From assembly GCA_900546075.1 (NCBI GenBank), contig URBH01000013.1:1-41441 (forward strand): 41,441 nt of DNA. The letters are read 5' to 3'. Both the position numbers and the translations under genes were made by a program. The stretch comes from an uncultured Eubacteriales bacterium. GTDB taxonomy: Bacteria; Bacillota; Clostridia; Oscillospirales; Oscillospiraceae. This document shows positions 31,188 through 40,700 of the stretch, piece by piece; the stretch's first letter is position 1, and every line of letters starts with the position of its first letter. The notes under the pieces were generated by a model. It worked only from the letters and a program-made list of their open reading frames with translations. It ran no database searches and was not told where the DNA came from.

Positions 31188-32534
31188 TCATGAGGGGGTA
31201 TATTTGCTCTGCCATTTTCCCGAAATCATTCGGGTCACAAAGAATGCAGTCCGGCACACCCAGTCCAGGATCATGGCGACCCAGACGCCAATCGCGCCCC
31301 ATCCCATCTGCACGCACAGAATCCAGGAGCCGAGGATGCGGAAGGCGATCATTGACCCGATACCCACGAGCATGGTGAACCGCACGTCGTTGGCCGCCCG
31401 CAAGGCGTTTGGCAGGACGAAGGACGCCGACCACAAAGCAACAGCGCAGCTCTCATGAATAATGACCAGCGTCTTCGTCAGCTCCACCGTCTCGGGCGAC
31501 AGGGAGCTGTAAAGAGAAATCAGATCTTCGACAAACACAATAATCAGGACATTGCACACGGCCATGGACAGATACGACCAGAGCATAAGCTTTTTCACAT
31601 AGTACCTGACCTGCTTCGGGTCGCCCGCACCCACGCACTGACCGACCACCGTCACCATGGCAAGCCCCATGGCCTGCCCAACGATGATGCCCATGCTGTC
31701 CAGGGTGTTTGCCACCGCATTGGCGGAGGTCTGCACCGTGCCGAACAGGGCAATCATGCTCACCACGATCAGCCGTCCCAGCTGGAAAAAGCTGTTTTCG
31801 CAGGCATTGGGAACGCCGATTCTTAAGATGCTGCCTATCATTTTACCGTCCGCCCGACAGATGGCGCCCCATTTCAGGCACAGCTCCTGCTTAGGGTTCG
31901 CCGCGAGAAGCAAAATGACCACCGCCGCCACGCACCGGGAAACCACCGTAGGGACGGCAACACCGGCCACGCCCATTTTCAGCACGAAAATGCAGATGGC
32001 GTTGCCCACCACATTGATGCCGTTCATCAGGAGACTCACCTGCATGGACACCTTGCTGTTGCCCACGCTGCGGAAAATCGCCGCGCCTGCGTTATACAGC
32101 GCGATGAATGGGAAGCTCAATGCTGTAATGCGCAGATAGGTAAGCCCCGCCGCCATCACGTCGTCGTCGATGGAGCCAAAGAAAAGGCGCATCAGATTTT
32201 TTGCGAACACAAGGCACAGCGCCGCCGCGGCAATACCCAGAACCGCCGACATCAGCACCAGCTGACCGGCGCTCTGCCGTGCCTTCTCCCCCTGCCGCGC
32301 CCCCAAGAGCTGGCTGGTGACCACCGCGCCGCCGGTGGCCAGCGCGGCAAACAGCACCAGAATCACGTTGTTGATCATATCCACCAGAGAAACGCCGGAA
32401 ATCGCAGCCTCGCCCACGGAGGAAACCATCACGCCGTCGCACATTCCCACCAGAATGGTCAGCGCCTGCTCGACGACCAAAGGGATGATCAGACGTATCA
32501 GCTTTTGATTGGAAAAGAGCCTTTGCTCAGTCAA
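31188..32534 (-). CDS. MATE-family efflux transporter
   Basis: A 448-aa inner-membrane cation/drug antiporter with about twelve membrane helices and MATE-type repeats (IIPLVVEQALTILVGMCDGV, then TSQLLGARQGEKAR). AGAGGTGA lies five bases before a TTG at 32534. The upstream GTG at 32543 lies inside that ribosome site, so TTG is preferred. Substrates cannot be predicted. Confidence 0.92.
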   Translation of the reverse strand: MTEQRLFSNQKLIRLIIPLVVEQALTILVGMCDGVMVSSVGEAAISGVSLVDMINNVILVLFAALATGGAVVTSQLLGARQGEKARQSAGQLVLMSAVLGIAAAALCLVFAKNLMRLFFGSIDDDVMAAGLTYLRITALSFPFIALYNAGAAIFRSVGNSKVSMQVSLLMNGINVVGNAICIFVLKMGVAGVAVPTVVSRCVAAVVILLLAANPKQELCLKWGAICRADGKMIGSILRIGVPNACENSFFQLGRLIVVSMIALFGTVQTSANAVANTLDSMGIIVGQAMGLAMVTVVGQCVGAGDPKQVRYYVKKLMLWSYLSMAVCNVLIIVFVEDLISLYSSLSPETVELTKTLVIIHESCAVALWSASFVLPNALRAANDVRFTMLVGIGSMIAFRILGSWILCVQMGWGAIGVWVAMILDWVCRTAFFVTRMISGKWQSKYTPS

Positions 32535-32602
32535 CGATCTCACCTCTTTCTATGTCTAAATGGATACCGCATCCCGGGAAACCGTGGGATTTTCATAACG
32601 CA

Positions 32603-33343
32603 TCAGCCTCCGAAGCAGAGCTTCATGATTACCGCAAGCACTGCCAGATGTACGGGGTAGAACAGGTAGAATCCCAGCTGCACCGCCCGGCTTCCAGTGG
32701 CTTTCCGGCCGGAGTACAGGCAAATGGGGATCATGGCAAACAGGGCAAACAGCTCTATGGGAATCTGAATGACACCAAAGGAGATCGCCACACTGTTCAT
32801 CATCAGACACAGCGCCGCCAGCCCCACAAGCTGTATCATCCGGCGATTGGGAAGCTCCCGGGTCAGCCAGAACAGCGCGACTACGGCCACACCGTATCCG
32901 CCGTAATCCGTTTTCAGCCACTCCGCCGCGAAGAAAAACGGCACGACGACCAGCAGCTTTATCCAGCATTTGGGGCATTTTTTCATCAGCGCCACCATTC
33001 CGAAGCCCAGAAGCAGCGTCACCATCACGCTCTGATGTTCCCAGGTCCACCCGCCGAACAGGGCAAAGTCAAATCCCGGCTCCGACAGCAGCGCGCCGAC
33101 AAACAGCCGGAGGGCATATCTTCGTGGGTCATGGGTGTAATGCGCCCCCTCGGCCAGCAGAAAGCAGTAAATCGGAAACGCCACCCGGCCAATGATCCGC
33201 ATGGCAAAGTACAGATAGTAGATTCCGTCGAATGGCGTCACAAAAAACTGCGACTCCACCACGGTTGCGCCCACATGGTCGATCAGCATGGTGACGCAGG
33301 CAATGATTTTCAGCGTTTCCTGGGAAAGACCGGATTTTTTCAT
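32603..33343 (-). CDS. TraX-family membrane protein
   Basis: A 246-aa polytopic protein of about eight helices. It begins LSQETLKIIACVTMLIDHVG and shows MRIIGRVAFPIYCFLLAEG, the TraX family signature; plasmid TraX acetylates pilin, while chromosomal members are unassigned. GGGGAG precedes the ATG at 33343. It is probably cotranscribed with the MATE gene. Confidence 0.88.
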   Translation of the reverse strand: MKKSGLSQETLKIIACVTMLIDHVGATVVESQFFVTPFDGIYYLYFAMRIIGRVAFPIYCFLLAEGAHYTHDPRRYALRLFVGALLSEPGFDFALFGGWTWEHQSVMVTLLLGFGMVALMKKCPKCWIKLLVVVPFFFAAEWLKTDYGGYGVAVVALFWLTRELPNRRMIQLVGLAALCLMMNSVAISFGVIQIPIELFALFAMIPICLYSGRKATGSRAVQLGFYLFYPVHLAVLAVIMKLCFGG

Positions 33344-33434
33344 AAAGCACTCCCCTTCGCCGCTCACGGCGCAGCGTTGTTTCCGCCATTATAGCGCACC
33401 CCGGGAAAAACTGCAAACTTTTTCTGATGCTTTG

Positions 33435-33463
33435 TTGCATTTTCCGATAAACCGGGATATAAT
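33435..33463 (+). promoter_or_regulatory. Promoter for the glycosyltransferase pair
   Basis: TTGCAT (33435-33440) and TATAAT (33458-33463) are 17 bases apart, just before the gene at 33487. Confidence 0.7.
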
Positions 33464-33486
33464 GGCAGAAAAAGGGGGCGTATGGG

Positions 33487-34509
33487 ATGTTTCTCAGCTT
33501 TGTGGTTCCCGTTTACAATGCGGCGCAGTATCTTCCTGAATGCTTAAATTCGCTGCTGGCGCAGGATATTTCCGACTACGAGATCATCTGCGTCAACGAC
33601 GGCTCCAAGGATACCAGCCCGGAGATTCTGAGGCAGTACGCGGCGCAGCACGGCAATATCCGCGTGATTGACAAGGAGAACGGCGGTGTCGTCTCGGCTC
33701 GCAACGCCGGCCTGTCGGCTGCGCAGGGCGATTACCTCTGGTTTGTGGACGCGGACGATTTTCTGCTGCCCAACATTCTTGGCTCCCTGCGGGACAAAAC
33801 GGCGGAAACCGCATGTGACCGTCTGATCGTGGGCGGCTACCAGTTCACCGACTGCCTGACCGACGAGGAAGTTGCCCTGTCCCGGCAAAGGAAGCTGCCC
33901 ATCAATTCCCCCTGGTATGATTCCGTCGTGTGGAGAAGTCTTTTGCGCAGGGAGTTTTTGCTGAAAAATGGTCTGAATTTCCGCTATCCCGAGCTGACCC
34001 ACGGCGAGGACGGCCTGTTCATGTACGAGGTGGGTCTTTGCGCCCCAAAAAGTGCCGAAATCAAGCTGGCGCTGTACTGCTACCGGGAGCATTCCGGCTC
34101 CGCCGAAACGGTTGTCAGCATGGAAAATCGCCGCAGGAAAATCCGTTCCTTCGTGCGTATTGCGGAAATTCTTCTGAATTACTACCGCAGCGGCAAACAG
34201 GACTCCACCACCGCCGACAAGCTGATGGTCTTTTTATGGTTTTCCCTGTACGAAGCCGCCGCCCTTCCCCGCAAGGATGCCGCCGCCGTATTGCATCAGC
34301 TGCGTCAAAAGGGACTGTATCCCTTCCGGCGTCCTCATCAGTGTACGCTGACCCACGCCTACATGACCCGTCAAACCGGCTGGGTGGGTGCGATTCTGGA
34401 TTGGCTATGCCGCCACCTGCATACCCGTTGGGGATTTTCCCTGATGTGGCTCCTACAGCGGCCGGTGCAGTGGAAGCGACGCTTAGCACGTTCAGGTAAA
34501 ACGACATAA
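33487..34509 (+). CDS. Family 2 glycosyltransferase (EpsJ-like)
   Basis: A 340-aa GT-A enzyme: LSFVVPVYNAAQYLPECLNS, ICVNDGSKDTS, ENGGVVSARNAGL and FVDADDFLL (residue about 80), then a helical C-terminal region without clear membrane helices. It likely adds a sugar to a cell-surface glycan. GGGGGCG lies upstream of the ATG. It is followed after 18 bases by the GtrB-like enzyme. Confidence 0.9.
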   Translation: MFLSFVVPVYNAAQYLPECLNSLLAQDISDYEIICVNDGSKDTSPEILRQYAAQHGNIRVIDKENGGVVSARNAGLSAAQGDYLWFVDADDFLLPNILGSLRDKTAETACDRLIVGGYQFTDCLTDEEVALSRQRKLPINSPWYDSVVWRSLLRREFLLKNGLNFRYPELTHGEDGLFMYEVGLCAPKSAEIKLALYCYREHSGSAETVVSMENRRRKIRSFVRIAEILLNYYRSGKQDSTTADKLMVFLWFSLYEAAALPRKDAAAVLHQLRQKGLYPFRRPHQCTLTHAYMTRQTGWVGAILDWLCRHLHTRWGFSLMWLLQRPVQWKRRLARSGKTT

Positions 34510-34527
34510 GAGGAAGGATAAGTGCAA

Positions 34528-35469
34528 ATGGATAAGATAACGGTAGCCGTCCCGTGCTACAACGAGGAACCTGTTCTTGATCTGTTTTACAGCGCCATCA
34601 CCGCCGTGGCAAAAGAGTTTCCTGACACGGAATTTGAATTCTTATTCATAGACGACGGTTCCCGGGACAATACGCTGGGGAAAGTACAATCCTTCGCGCA
34701 GAGGGACAGCCGGGTAAAATACATCTCCTTCTCCCGGAATTTTGGAAAAGAAGCCGGAATTTACGCGGGGCTGGAAAACGCCACCGGAGATTATGTCGTC
34801 ATCATGGATGCGGATCTTCAGGATCCGCCTTCCCTGCTGCCTGAAATGTACCGAGCGATCACCGAGGAAGGCTACGACAGCGTCGGTTCCCGTCGTGTCA
34901 CCCGGAAGGGTGAGCCGCCCCTTCGTTCCTTCTTTGCCAGGCTGTTCTATAAAATTATCAACAAAATCTCTGACGCCGACATCGTAGACGGCGCCCGGGA
35001 TTACCAGATGATGAACCGAAAGGTGGTCGACGCAATTCTATCCATGGGAGAATACAACCGCTTTTCCAAGGGTATCTTCGGCTGGATCGGCTATCGGAAG
35101 AAGTGGTTGGAATATGAAAACATCGAACGAGCCGCAGGAGAAACCAAATGGAGCTTCTGGTCGCTGATGCTGTACGCGATTCAGGGAATTATCGCTTTTT
35201 CCACGGCGCCGCTCGTTTTGTCCTCGGTGCTGGGTCTTTTGTGCTGTGTTCTGGCTCTGGTGATGATCGTCGTCATTATTATAAGAACTCTGGCCTTTGG
35301 CGACCCCACTGCCGGCTGGCCGTCGCTTGTGTGCATTATCCTTCTGCTCAGCGGTATTCAAATGCTGGGGATCGGCATATTGGGACAGTATCTTGCCAAA
35401 ACCTATCTGGAGACCAAGCGTCGCCCCATTTATCTGGTCGCGCAAACCAATATTGCAACCAGGAAATAG
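34528..35469 (+). CDS. GtrB/DPM-like polyprenyl-phosphate glycosyltransferase
   Basis: A 313-aa protein with a GT2 catalytic domain (ITVAVPCYNEEPVLDLFYSA, LFIDDGSRDNT, SFSRNFGKEAG, and MDADLQDPP near residue 97) and two C-terminal membrane helices at about 230-255 and 265-290. The family charges undecaprenyl phosphate with a single sugar, which a polytopic transferase then uses outside the cell. AGGAAGGA suits the ATG at 34528 better than the GTG at 34522. The membrane protein on the other side of the terminator may be a functional partner. Confidence 0.9.
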   Translation: MDKITVAVPCYNEEPVLDLFYSAITAVAKEFPDTEFEFLFIDDGSRDNTLGKVQSFAQRDSRVKYISFSRNFGKEAGIYAGLENATGDYVVIMDADLQDPPSLLPEMYRAITEEGYDSVGSRRVTRKGEPPLRSFFARLFYKIINKISDADIVDGARDYQMMNRKVVDAILSMGEYNRFSKGIFGWIGYRKKWLEYENIERAAGETKWSFWSLMLYAIQGIIAFSTAPLVLSSVLGLLCCVLALVMIVVIIIRTLAFGDPTAGWPSLVCIILLLSGIQMLGIGILGQYLAKTYLETKRRPIYLVAQTNIATRK

Positions 35470-35477
35470 CCTGCGTA

Positions 35478-35523
35478 CATACGAAAAATGACCGGCTTAC
35501 AGCAGCCGGTCACTTTTCGTATG
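35478..35523. terminator. Bidirectional terminator
   Basis: CATACGAAAA..TGACCGGCT (35478-35497) pairs with AGCCGGTCA..TTTTCGTATG (35504-35523), a long stem with A-rich and T-rich arms, between convergent genes. Confidence 0.85.
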
Positions 35524-35567
35524 TGCAGAGAAATCATTCTCCCTGCGGAATCTCCAGATGGTACTTT

Positions 35568-37046
35568 TCATTCATTTCCACGCTGGGAACCACCGTAATA
35601 TCGATGGGGTAGCTGATGATTCCATGCTCGTACAGCGTATTGGTTATCCTGGGGAGAAGAACCACACTGTGCGGCCAGTTGTCCTGTGTATCGGGGGTCT
35701 TCCGTATGAACCGGGACATAAAGCAGCATCTGCTTCTGCCCTGCCTGATCTGCCTGAACATACTGATTAATAATGTCCCGGCTGATTTCCGCGCAAATCT
35801 TCGGATCCAGATTCTCCACCGTCGATTCCTGGAACGTCGCGCCTCTGGTATTGATTTGGGAAACCAGGATACACAGCGCCAACGGAGTAAAGAAAAACAG
35901 CTTTGGCCAGACCGAAAGAAGGTACGCAAAGCAGAGAGAAACGATCATCAGGCCGAAGAAGCAGAACTCGAACAAATACTCACTGCGGTAAATATAGCTG
36001 GGCGAAACTGCGGCGCACAGGAACAGCGTATACACCAGTATGACAGCCGCCGCAACGATGCAGACACCGGACAGCCAGGGGTCTACCTTATTTCCCGGCT
36101 TTTTCCCTCGGGATACCACCAACGCGGCAATTGCCGCAATAACGCAGCCGACGCTGATGCACCAAAAAACCGGATTGCACCCCAAGGCCACTTCCTTCAA
36201 TCCATAAAGCGTGTATTTTAATTTCCACGCAAACGATCCGTTCCATTCGCTGGAAGTAGCTCTTCCGCCGCTCAACTCAAATATTGCGCTGACCAGCCAT
36301 GCCAGGAGAATACCAAGGTACAGCGCATTCTCACGGACAAACTGTCCCAACCGGAAAGACTTCCCTTTCCGAATTATGGAGATCAACATGCAGCTGCCGG
36401 CAAATGCCGCCAGAATACCGCTGGTCGTCAAATTAGAGAATATCGCGTAGTAAAGGATCAGATAAAATATACCCTTTTTTGCAGGACTTCCTCCGGCAAG
36501 GAAATCGTCGAAGCCGGGATTATTCAGCATGTACATCACAAGCGACGCATTCAGCAGACCGGGAATCAGGTAATTATAGTAGCAATTCAGGTCGAAACAA
36601 AAAAACAGATAACTGTTGTCCTGCTGCCGGCTTCGGAAAATCAGGAAATGAAGCAGCAAAAACAAAGCGGAGGCAGAAACCGCACCCGCCGTCTTCACAG
36701 GCAGCACACGCTTCACCAGCTCTGTAAAACAGAACACATAAACGGTGATAAAAGCGCTGACCACCAGAGCATGCATCACCGTTTGAGCCAGGATATAATC
36801 TCCCAGCAGCGGCATCAGCGTATAGACGGCAACCGTAGAAAAAAACGGCATAACCGTTTCCGGAAACACCTTTGCCGGATTCCAGTCACCCCAAATCGGT
36901 GTTGCGCTGCGTACATAGGCAAGATAAGTCCAGTCATCCGCGTCGTAAACCACCAGTGGATGGATTTGTGTAAACCAAACAAGCAAAAAGCCAAAAACGG
37001 CCAGATACCAGACCAGCTCAAACCCGGTTAACTCTCTCTTTTTCAT
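35568..37046 (-). CDS. Polytopic membrane protein with frameshifted C-terminus (DUF6056-like)
   Basis: A 492-aa open frame with about eleven membrane helices and an early external loop VVYDADDWTYLAYV, resembling lipid-linked-sugar transferases or DUF6056 proteins. The natural C-terminus is in another frame: removing one G from the run of five at 35693-35697 joins VHTEDP directly to DTQDNWPHSVVLLPRI and extends the protein to 35534, near the terminator. As read, the last 40 residues are out of frame. The cause may be a true mutation, phase variation or a sequencing error. It is a possible acceptor-side partner of the GtrB-like enzyme. Confidence 0.8.
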   Translation of the reverse strand: MKKRELTGFELVWYLAVFGFLLVWFTQIHPLVVYDADDWTYLAYVRSATPIWGDWNPAKVFPETVMPFFSTVAVYTLMPLLGDYILAQTVMHALVVSAFITVYVFCFTELVKRVLPVKTAGAVSASALFLLLHFLIFRSRQQDNSYLFFCFDLNCYYNYLIPGLLNASLVMYMLNNPGFDDFLAGGSPAKKGIFYLILYYAIFSNLTTSGILAAFAGSCMLISIIRKGKSFRLGQFVRENALYLGILLAWLVSAIFELSGGRATSSEWNGSFAWKLKYTLYGLKEVALGCNPVFWCISVGCVIAAIAALVVSRGKKPGNKVDPWLSGVCIVAAAVILVYTLFLCAAVSPSYIYRSEYLFEFCFFGLMIVSLCFAYLLSVWPKLFFFTPLALCILVSQINTRGATFQESTVENLDPKICAEISRDIINQYVQADQAGQKQMLLYVPVHTEDPRYTGQLAAQCGSSPQDNQYAVRAWNHQLPHRYYGGSQRGNE

Positions 37047-37178
37047 GCAAACCTCCCCTTCGCTATACAGGCAGGTTAACTATAGACCATTTGGAGAATC
37101 CTGTCAAGGCAATCCTGGCATTCCGGTGATATTGTAATTCATACTTTTCTTTTTAGTCCGTGGATACGTATTTTCTGG

Positions 37179-37207
37179 TTGCTTTTTCCCCACGGATGGT
37201 GTATAAT
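37179..37207 (+). promoter_or_regulatory. Promoter for tRNA-Pro
   Basis: TTGCTT (37179-37184) and consensus TATAAT (37202-37207) with 17-base spacing, upstream of the tRNA-like remnant and tRNA-Pro. Confidence 0.75.
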
Positions 37208-37218
37208 GCCCTACAGGC

Positions 37219-37278
37219 ATCCGGGAGTGGTCTAATTGGTAGGGCGCTTGTTTTGGGGGAGAATACGACCAGCCGGAT
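37219..37278 (+). pseudogene. Degenerate tRNA-Pro-like sequence
   Basis: From CCGGGAGTGG to TTTTGGGGG (37221-37259) the sequence parallels the 5' half of the adjacent tRNA-Pro, including AATTGGTAG, GCGC and a TTTGGG anticodon loop. The 3' half with the T arm is missing, yet ATCCGG (37219-37224) can pair with CCGGAT (37273-37278). It is transcribed ahead of the real tRNA. Confidence 0.5.
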
Positions 37279-37293
37279 AAAATAACGAAATAA

Positions 37294-37369
37294 CCGGGTG
37301 TAGCGCAGTTGGTAGCGCGCCTGCTTTGGGAGCAGGATGCCGCAGGTTCGAATCCTGTCACTCGGACCA
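37294..37369 (+). tRNA. tRNA-Pro (anticodon UGG)
   Basis: A full cloverleaf: acceptor CCGGGTG with CACTCGG, D arm with AGTTGGTAG, anticodon stem CCTGC/GCAGG with loop TTTGGGA (UGG), T arm GCAGG-TTCGAAT-CCTGT, discriminator A and an encoded CCA. A terminator follows. The tRNA 3' end is a typical integration target and a tyrosine integrase gene lies 3.7 kb away. Confidence 0.96.
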
Positions 37370-37378
37370 TCTTCCATC

Positions 37379-37405
37379 GAAAAACCGCCTTTTAGGCGGT
37401 TTTTC
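37379..37405 (+). terminator. Terminator after tRNA-Pro
   Basis: GAAAAACCGCC (37379-37389) pairs with GGCGGTTTTTC (37395-37405) across five bases, with the T-run in the right arm. Confidence 0.9.
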
Positions 37406-37575
37406 TGCGTTATAAGTTCGATTTTCGAAGTGTGCTTAACCACATTTCAATTGTGGTCAGAGCGGTAAAATAACGGTTGCGTCCTTGGTACGGAGGAATG
37501 CCGAAAACCGCAAAATCCCTAACCCATCCCTAACGGGTATAACTTCGGTATTTTCGGCGCAGATACGCCGGAAAC
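37406..37575. other. AT-rich stretch between tRNA-Pro and the island promoter
   Basis: No supported gene. It contains a small hairpin ACCACA/TGTGGT near 37440-37458. No second copy of the tRNA 3' end was seen here or elsewhere in the window. Confidence 0.4.
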
Positions 37576-37604
37576 TTGAATTTTCCGACATTATCCACTA
37601 TAAT
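37576..37604 (+). promoter_or_regulatory. Promoter upstream of the large nuclease-like gene
   Basis: TTGAAT (37576-37581) and consensus TATAAT (37599-37604) with 17-base spacing. A terminator lies between it and the gene. Confidence 0.7.
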
Positions 37605-37636
37605 AATTCTACGGTAGGCCTTTGCGCCGCCAAGGC

Positions 37637-37669
37637 AGCCGTGTGGGTGTATTCCCATGCGGCTTTTTT
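37637..37669 (+). terminator. Intrinsic terminator inside the leader of the large gene
   Basis: AGCCGTGTGGG (37637-37647) pairs over 11 bp, with two G-U pairs, with CCCATGCGGCT (37654-37664), followed by six T residues. It is 45 bases before the ATG at 37715, so it would end a transcript of about 60 bases or attenuate the gene. Confidence 0.8.
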
Positions 37670-37714
37670 ATCCGTAATGCATTCAAAATAATGTCCGAAT
37701 AGTGAGGGATTCAT

Positions 37715-40700
37715 ATGGGACGTCAGAATGAATTCTACAAAAAGACACATCCTGAACAATTCTCGGATTCAGTGTTAGTAAAAAAGGGAAACCTGAGCCG
37801 AGACATGTTCGATTATTACCTCGAGTCTCTTACAAGTAAGAACCTCGAGAAAACCTTTGAGGAATTTTGTAGAAAACTTGCTGAATCAGAAGTATGTCCA
37901 AATTTATTACCACAAACCGGCCCAACCGGAGGCGGTGATAGCAAGGTGGACAGTGAAACATATCCTGTTTCAAAAGAAATATCAGATCGATGGTACTTCG
38001 GGAACACAGCCGCTTCAGAACGATGGGCGTTCGCTATAAGTGCAAAGAAGGACTGGCAGTCAAAGGTGAAATCCGATGTTGTCAAAATTGTCTCAGTAAA
38101 TCAACAAGAGGGACGCGGATACACTAAGATTTTCTTTATGTCCAATCAGTATGTCCCAGACAAGAAAAGAGCCCAAGTAGAAGATGAATTACGAAACTTG
38201 CACGGCCTGGATATTCGGATTTTAGACCGGAACTGGATTCTCGATAAGGTTTTTTCCTCACCTCAAAACATTGATATGACAATATCTGTTTTTGGCTTTT
38301 CTGAAAGCTTTCGCGATGAGGTCAAAATGGGATCGCAGGATTTAAAGCGGAAACAGGAATTTGAAGAAAATGAACAAATTCTTGCTTCCCAGCAAACCAA
38401 GCAGTCAGAACTCGTGTCTCTTGCACAAAGAAATGTTATTTTAGCAAGAGAACTCGAATATCCCTTGCATCAGCTATTAGGGCTTATTGATCGCAGTATT
38501 AGGCTTTCGGCAGAAAAGGGGAGCACTATTGACCACGCCAATGCTGTACGCGATGCAGCATGGACTGTATATTGGTGGTATGAAGATAAAAACCATTACT
38601 ATCGTTTTTATAAAGATTATGAAAAACTTGTGGTGGAAAGTCAAAATGTACATCTCTTTATTGATTTGATCACTCTTTGGATTAATCTATTCTCACTGTC
38701 CTTGAACGACAACACATTTTCAATAGATGAGCATACTCAAATTCTAAAAGACGAGTATTCTCGCTATACGGGGGACCCTTCTAAGCCGAACACAGCTATT
38801 GAAGCTAAGGCTGCATTTCAATTAATACGCTTCTTCCTGGGGGATGATCCAGATACAATTGTTGATGATATCATCCTGATTTTAAAGGCAAGTTCTGGAC
38901 ATCTTGATTTGGACATTCGACCTCTTTGTCGTGCTATCCAAGAGTTTCCTGTATTCGAAAATACCAAGCGCTTTCCCGAGATGTTTGAGCGTTCCGTTGA
39001 TATTATGAGTGAGCAGAAGAGAAATATCGAGGCCGCTAAACTTCTTATGAATCGTGGTCGCAAGTTAAAAGATGAGAAGCCATATAAGGCGTTGATTTAT
39101 TTCAGCCGCACATTGAGTAAGCTCTACAGCGAAGAAAGCAAAGAGCTTCTGTCTTTTGTAGTTTTGGATATGGCAGACATCTTCCAAAGCATCGGTCTGT
39201 ATTGGGCTGCCAGGAATTTTTATTACTATGATTTTGTTCTCTGCTTAAATCAGTACTTCAAATATGGTGATGTCTCACCTGTACTTTTCATGAGTGCATA
39301 TTCTCTGAAAAACATTGAATTAAGGCTTGGGCATGTTCTTAATGCAATTGTATTTCACAGGTTTTCACTTATTGCTGAACTCATATACCCTGGCGAGATT
39401 CGCTCAAAGGATGATAAGGGCGATAGTTTTGATTATGTGTTGGCACTTCAACTACTTCGCACACCATACGAAACCGCAAAAAGACTTGGAGAATTTCCGG
39501 CCTTTTTGGACGAGCAAGGTTTGAGTTTTTCAAGGGCTGCGATGAAATATGAGCTTGGTCACTACGATGAGGAAATGCTTGCTGAATTAGGAGGCAGTAC
39601 TGAAGCATTTGATGATGTAATTGGTAAGTGGAAAGATCAACCTGCACTGAAACAAATGGTCAATGTTCCTTGGTATGGTTCTGAAGACTCCTGTTCACTT
39701 CACTCCAGAGTTCTCGGATGCTCTATTCGTGTGAATTCTTCTGCCCCTTATAATCATGGAGAATTTGAGCTTGCAGCGACTATACTTGCCACCATCGAAA
39801 GCTTTCTTGGATCAGGTTTGCCTAATAAGCTTATTTCCCTACACGGAGCGATAGAAATAAATCTCCGCTACGACAACTCGACCCAAGAATTGGTTCGGAT
39901 TTTACATCCCGCCGAAACGCCTTCAAGTATTGAGGTTGTTTTCAGAGACTATGATTCTCAAAATATCGTCCATGAACAGGAACTTTTTTCGGATTTCATG
40001 AGCGGTTTGCTGGCTGAAGTCATTTCTATTATGTTCCCGATTCCTTCAGAATTAGCAAAAATCGAGAAAATGGTGCAGAATGACGCCGCATTTGATCGCT
40101 CAGGAGTTTTTGCAAATAGCCTATTTTTTGGTATGGAAGTTCTCGGAAAAGAAGCTTTTTATTATCCTGCATTAGTACACGATTATCCTTGTCTGGAGAT
40201 GACAAGAACGCAAAAATCTCCGATAACAAGTGCTTCAAGGCTGGAAACTGCAAAACCTGCGGAACTACCCCAAAATGTGGTTTTTGATGTACCTCTCAAC
40301 ACAGATTTCGCCAAAATAAGCAATACCAATATGTACACTTCTTCAATCATTAATATCCCTGCCTGGAATCAAGCGCAATGGAAGGGGGTTATGTTCATGG
40401 CATATAAAGGACATTGCGTGCCTCCTGTACTGTCCTTTGTTTTTGGAACAGACTATGGCAAAGCAATTTGGGAGGATTGGCGCAAACTAATGGGCAATCA
40501 TGATATTAATAATCGGCTTGGGATTCGCATTATCAAGGGCATTGATCGCAAGCATCCTAATTGGTATCGTGTTGCCATTGGGCCAAATAGCTTTTCGAGT
40601 GATTCTGGAGAGGATTTGTTCATCGCTTCCTTACCTATGCGGCTTCACACAATGCAGCCATCCAGTGATGCAAATCTGAAAATGTTCGAGAGCGAATTTG

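Noticed and set aside
37104..37443. Minus-strand frames through tRNA-Pro that resemble short proteins deposited in databases
   Set aside because: They are translations of the antisense tRNA; the familiar-looking VRVTGFEPAASCSQSR string arises from the tRNA itself.
37406..37714. Second copy of the tRNA-Pro 3' end as attL/attR
   Set aside because: Looked for the T-arm and acceptor sequence again in the window and found only the one in the tRNA itself.
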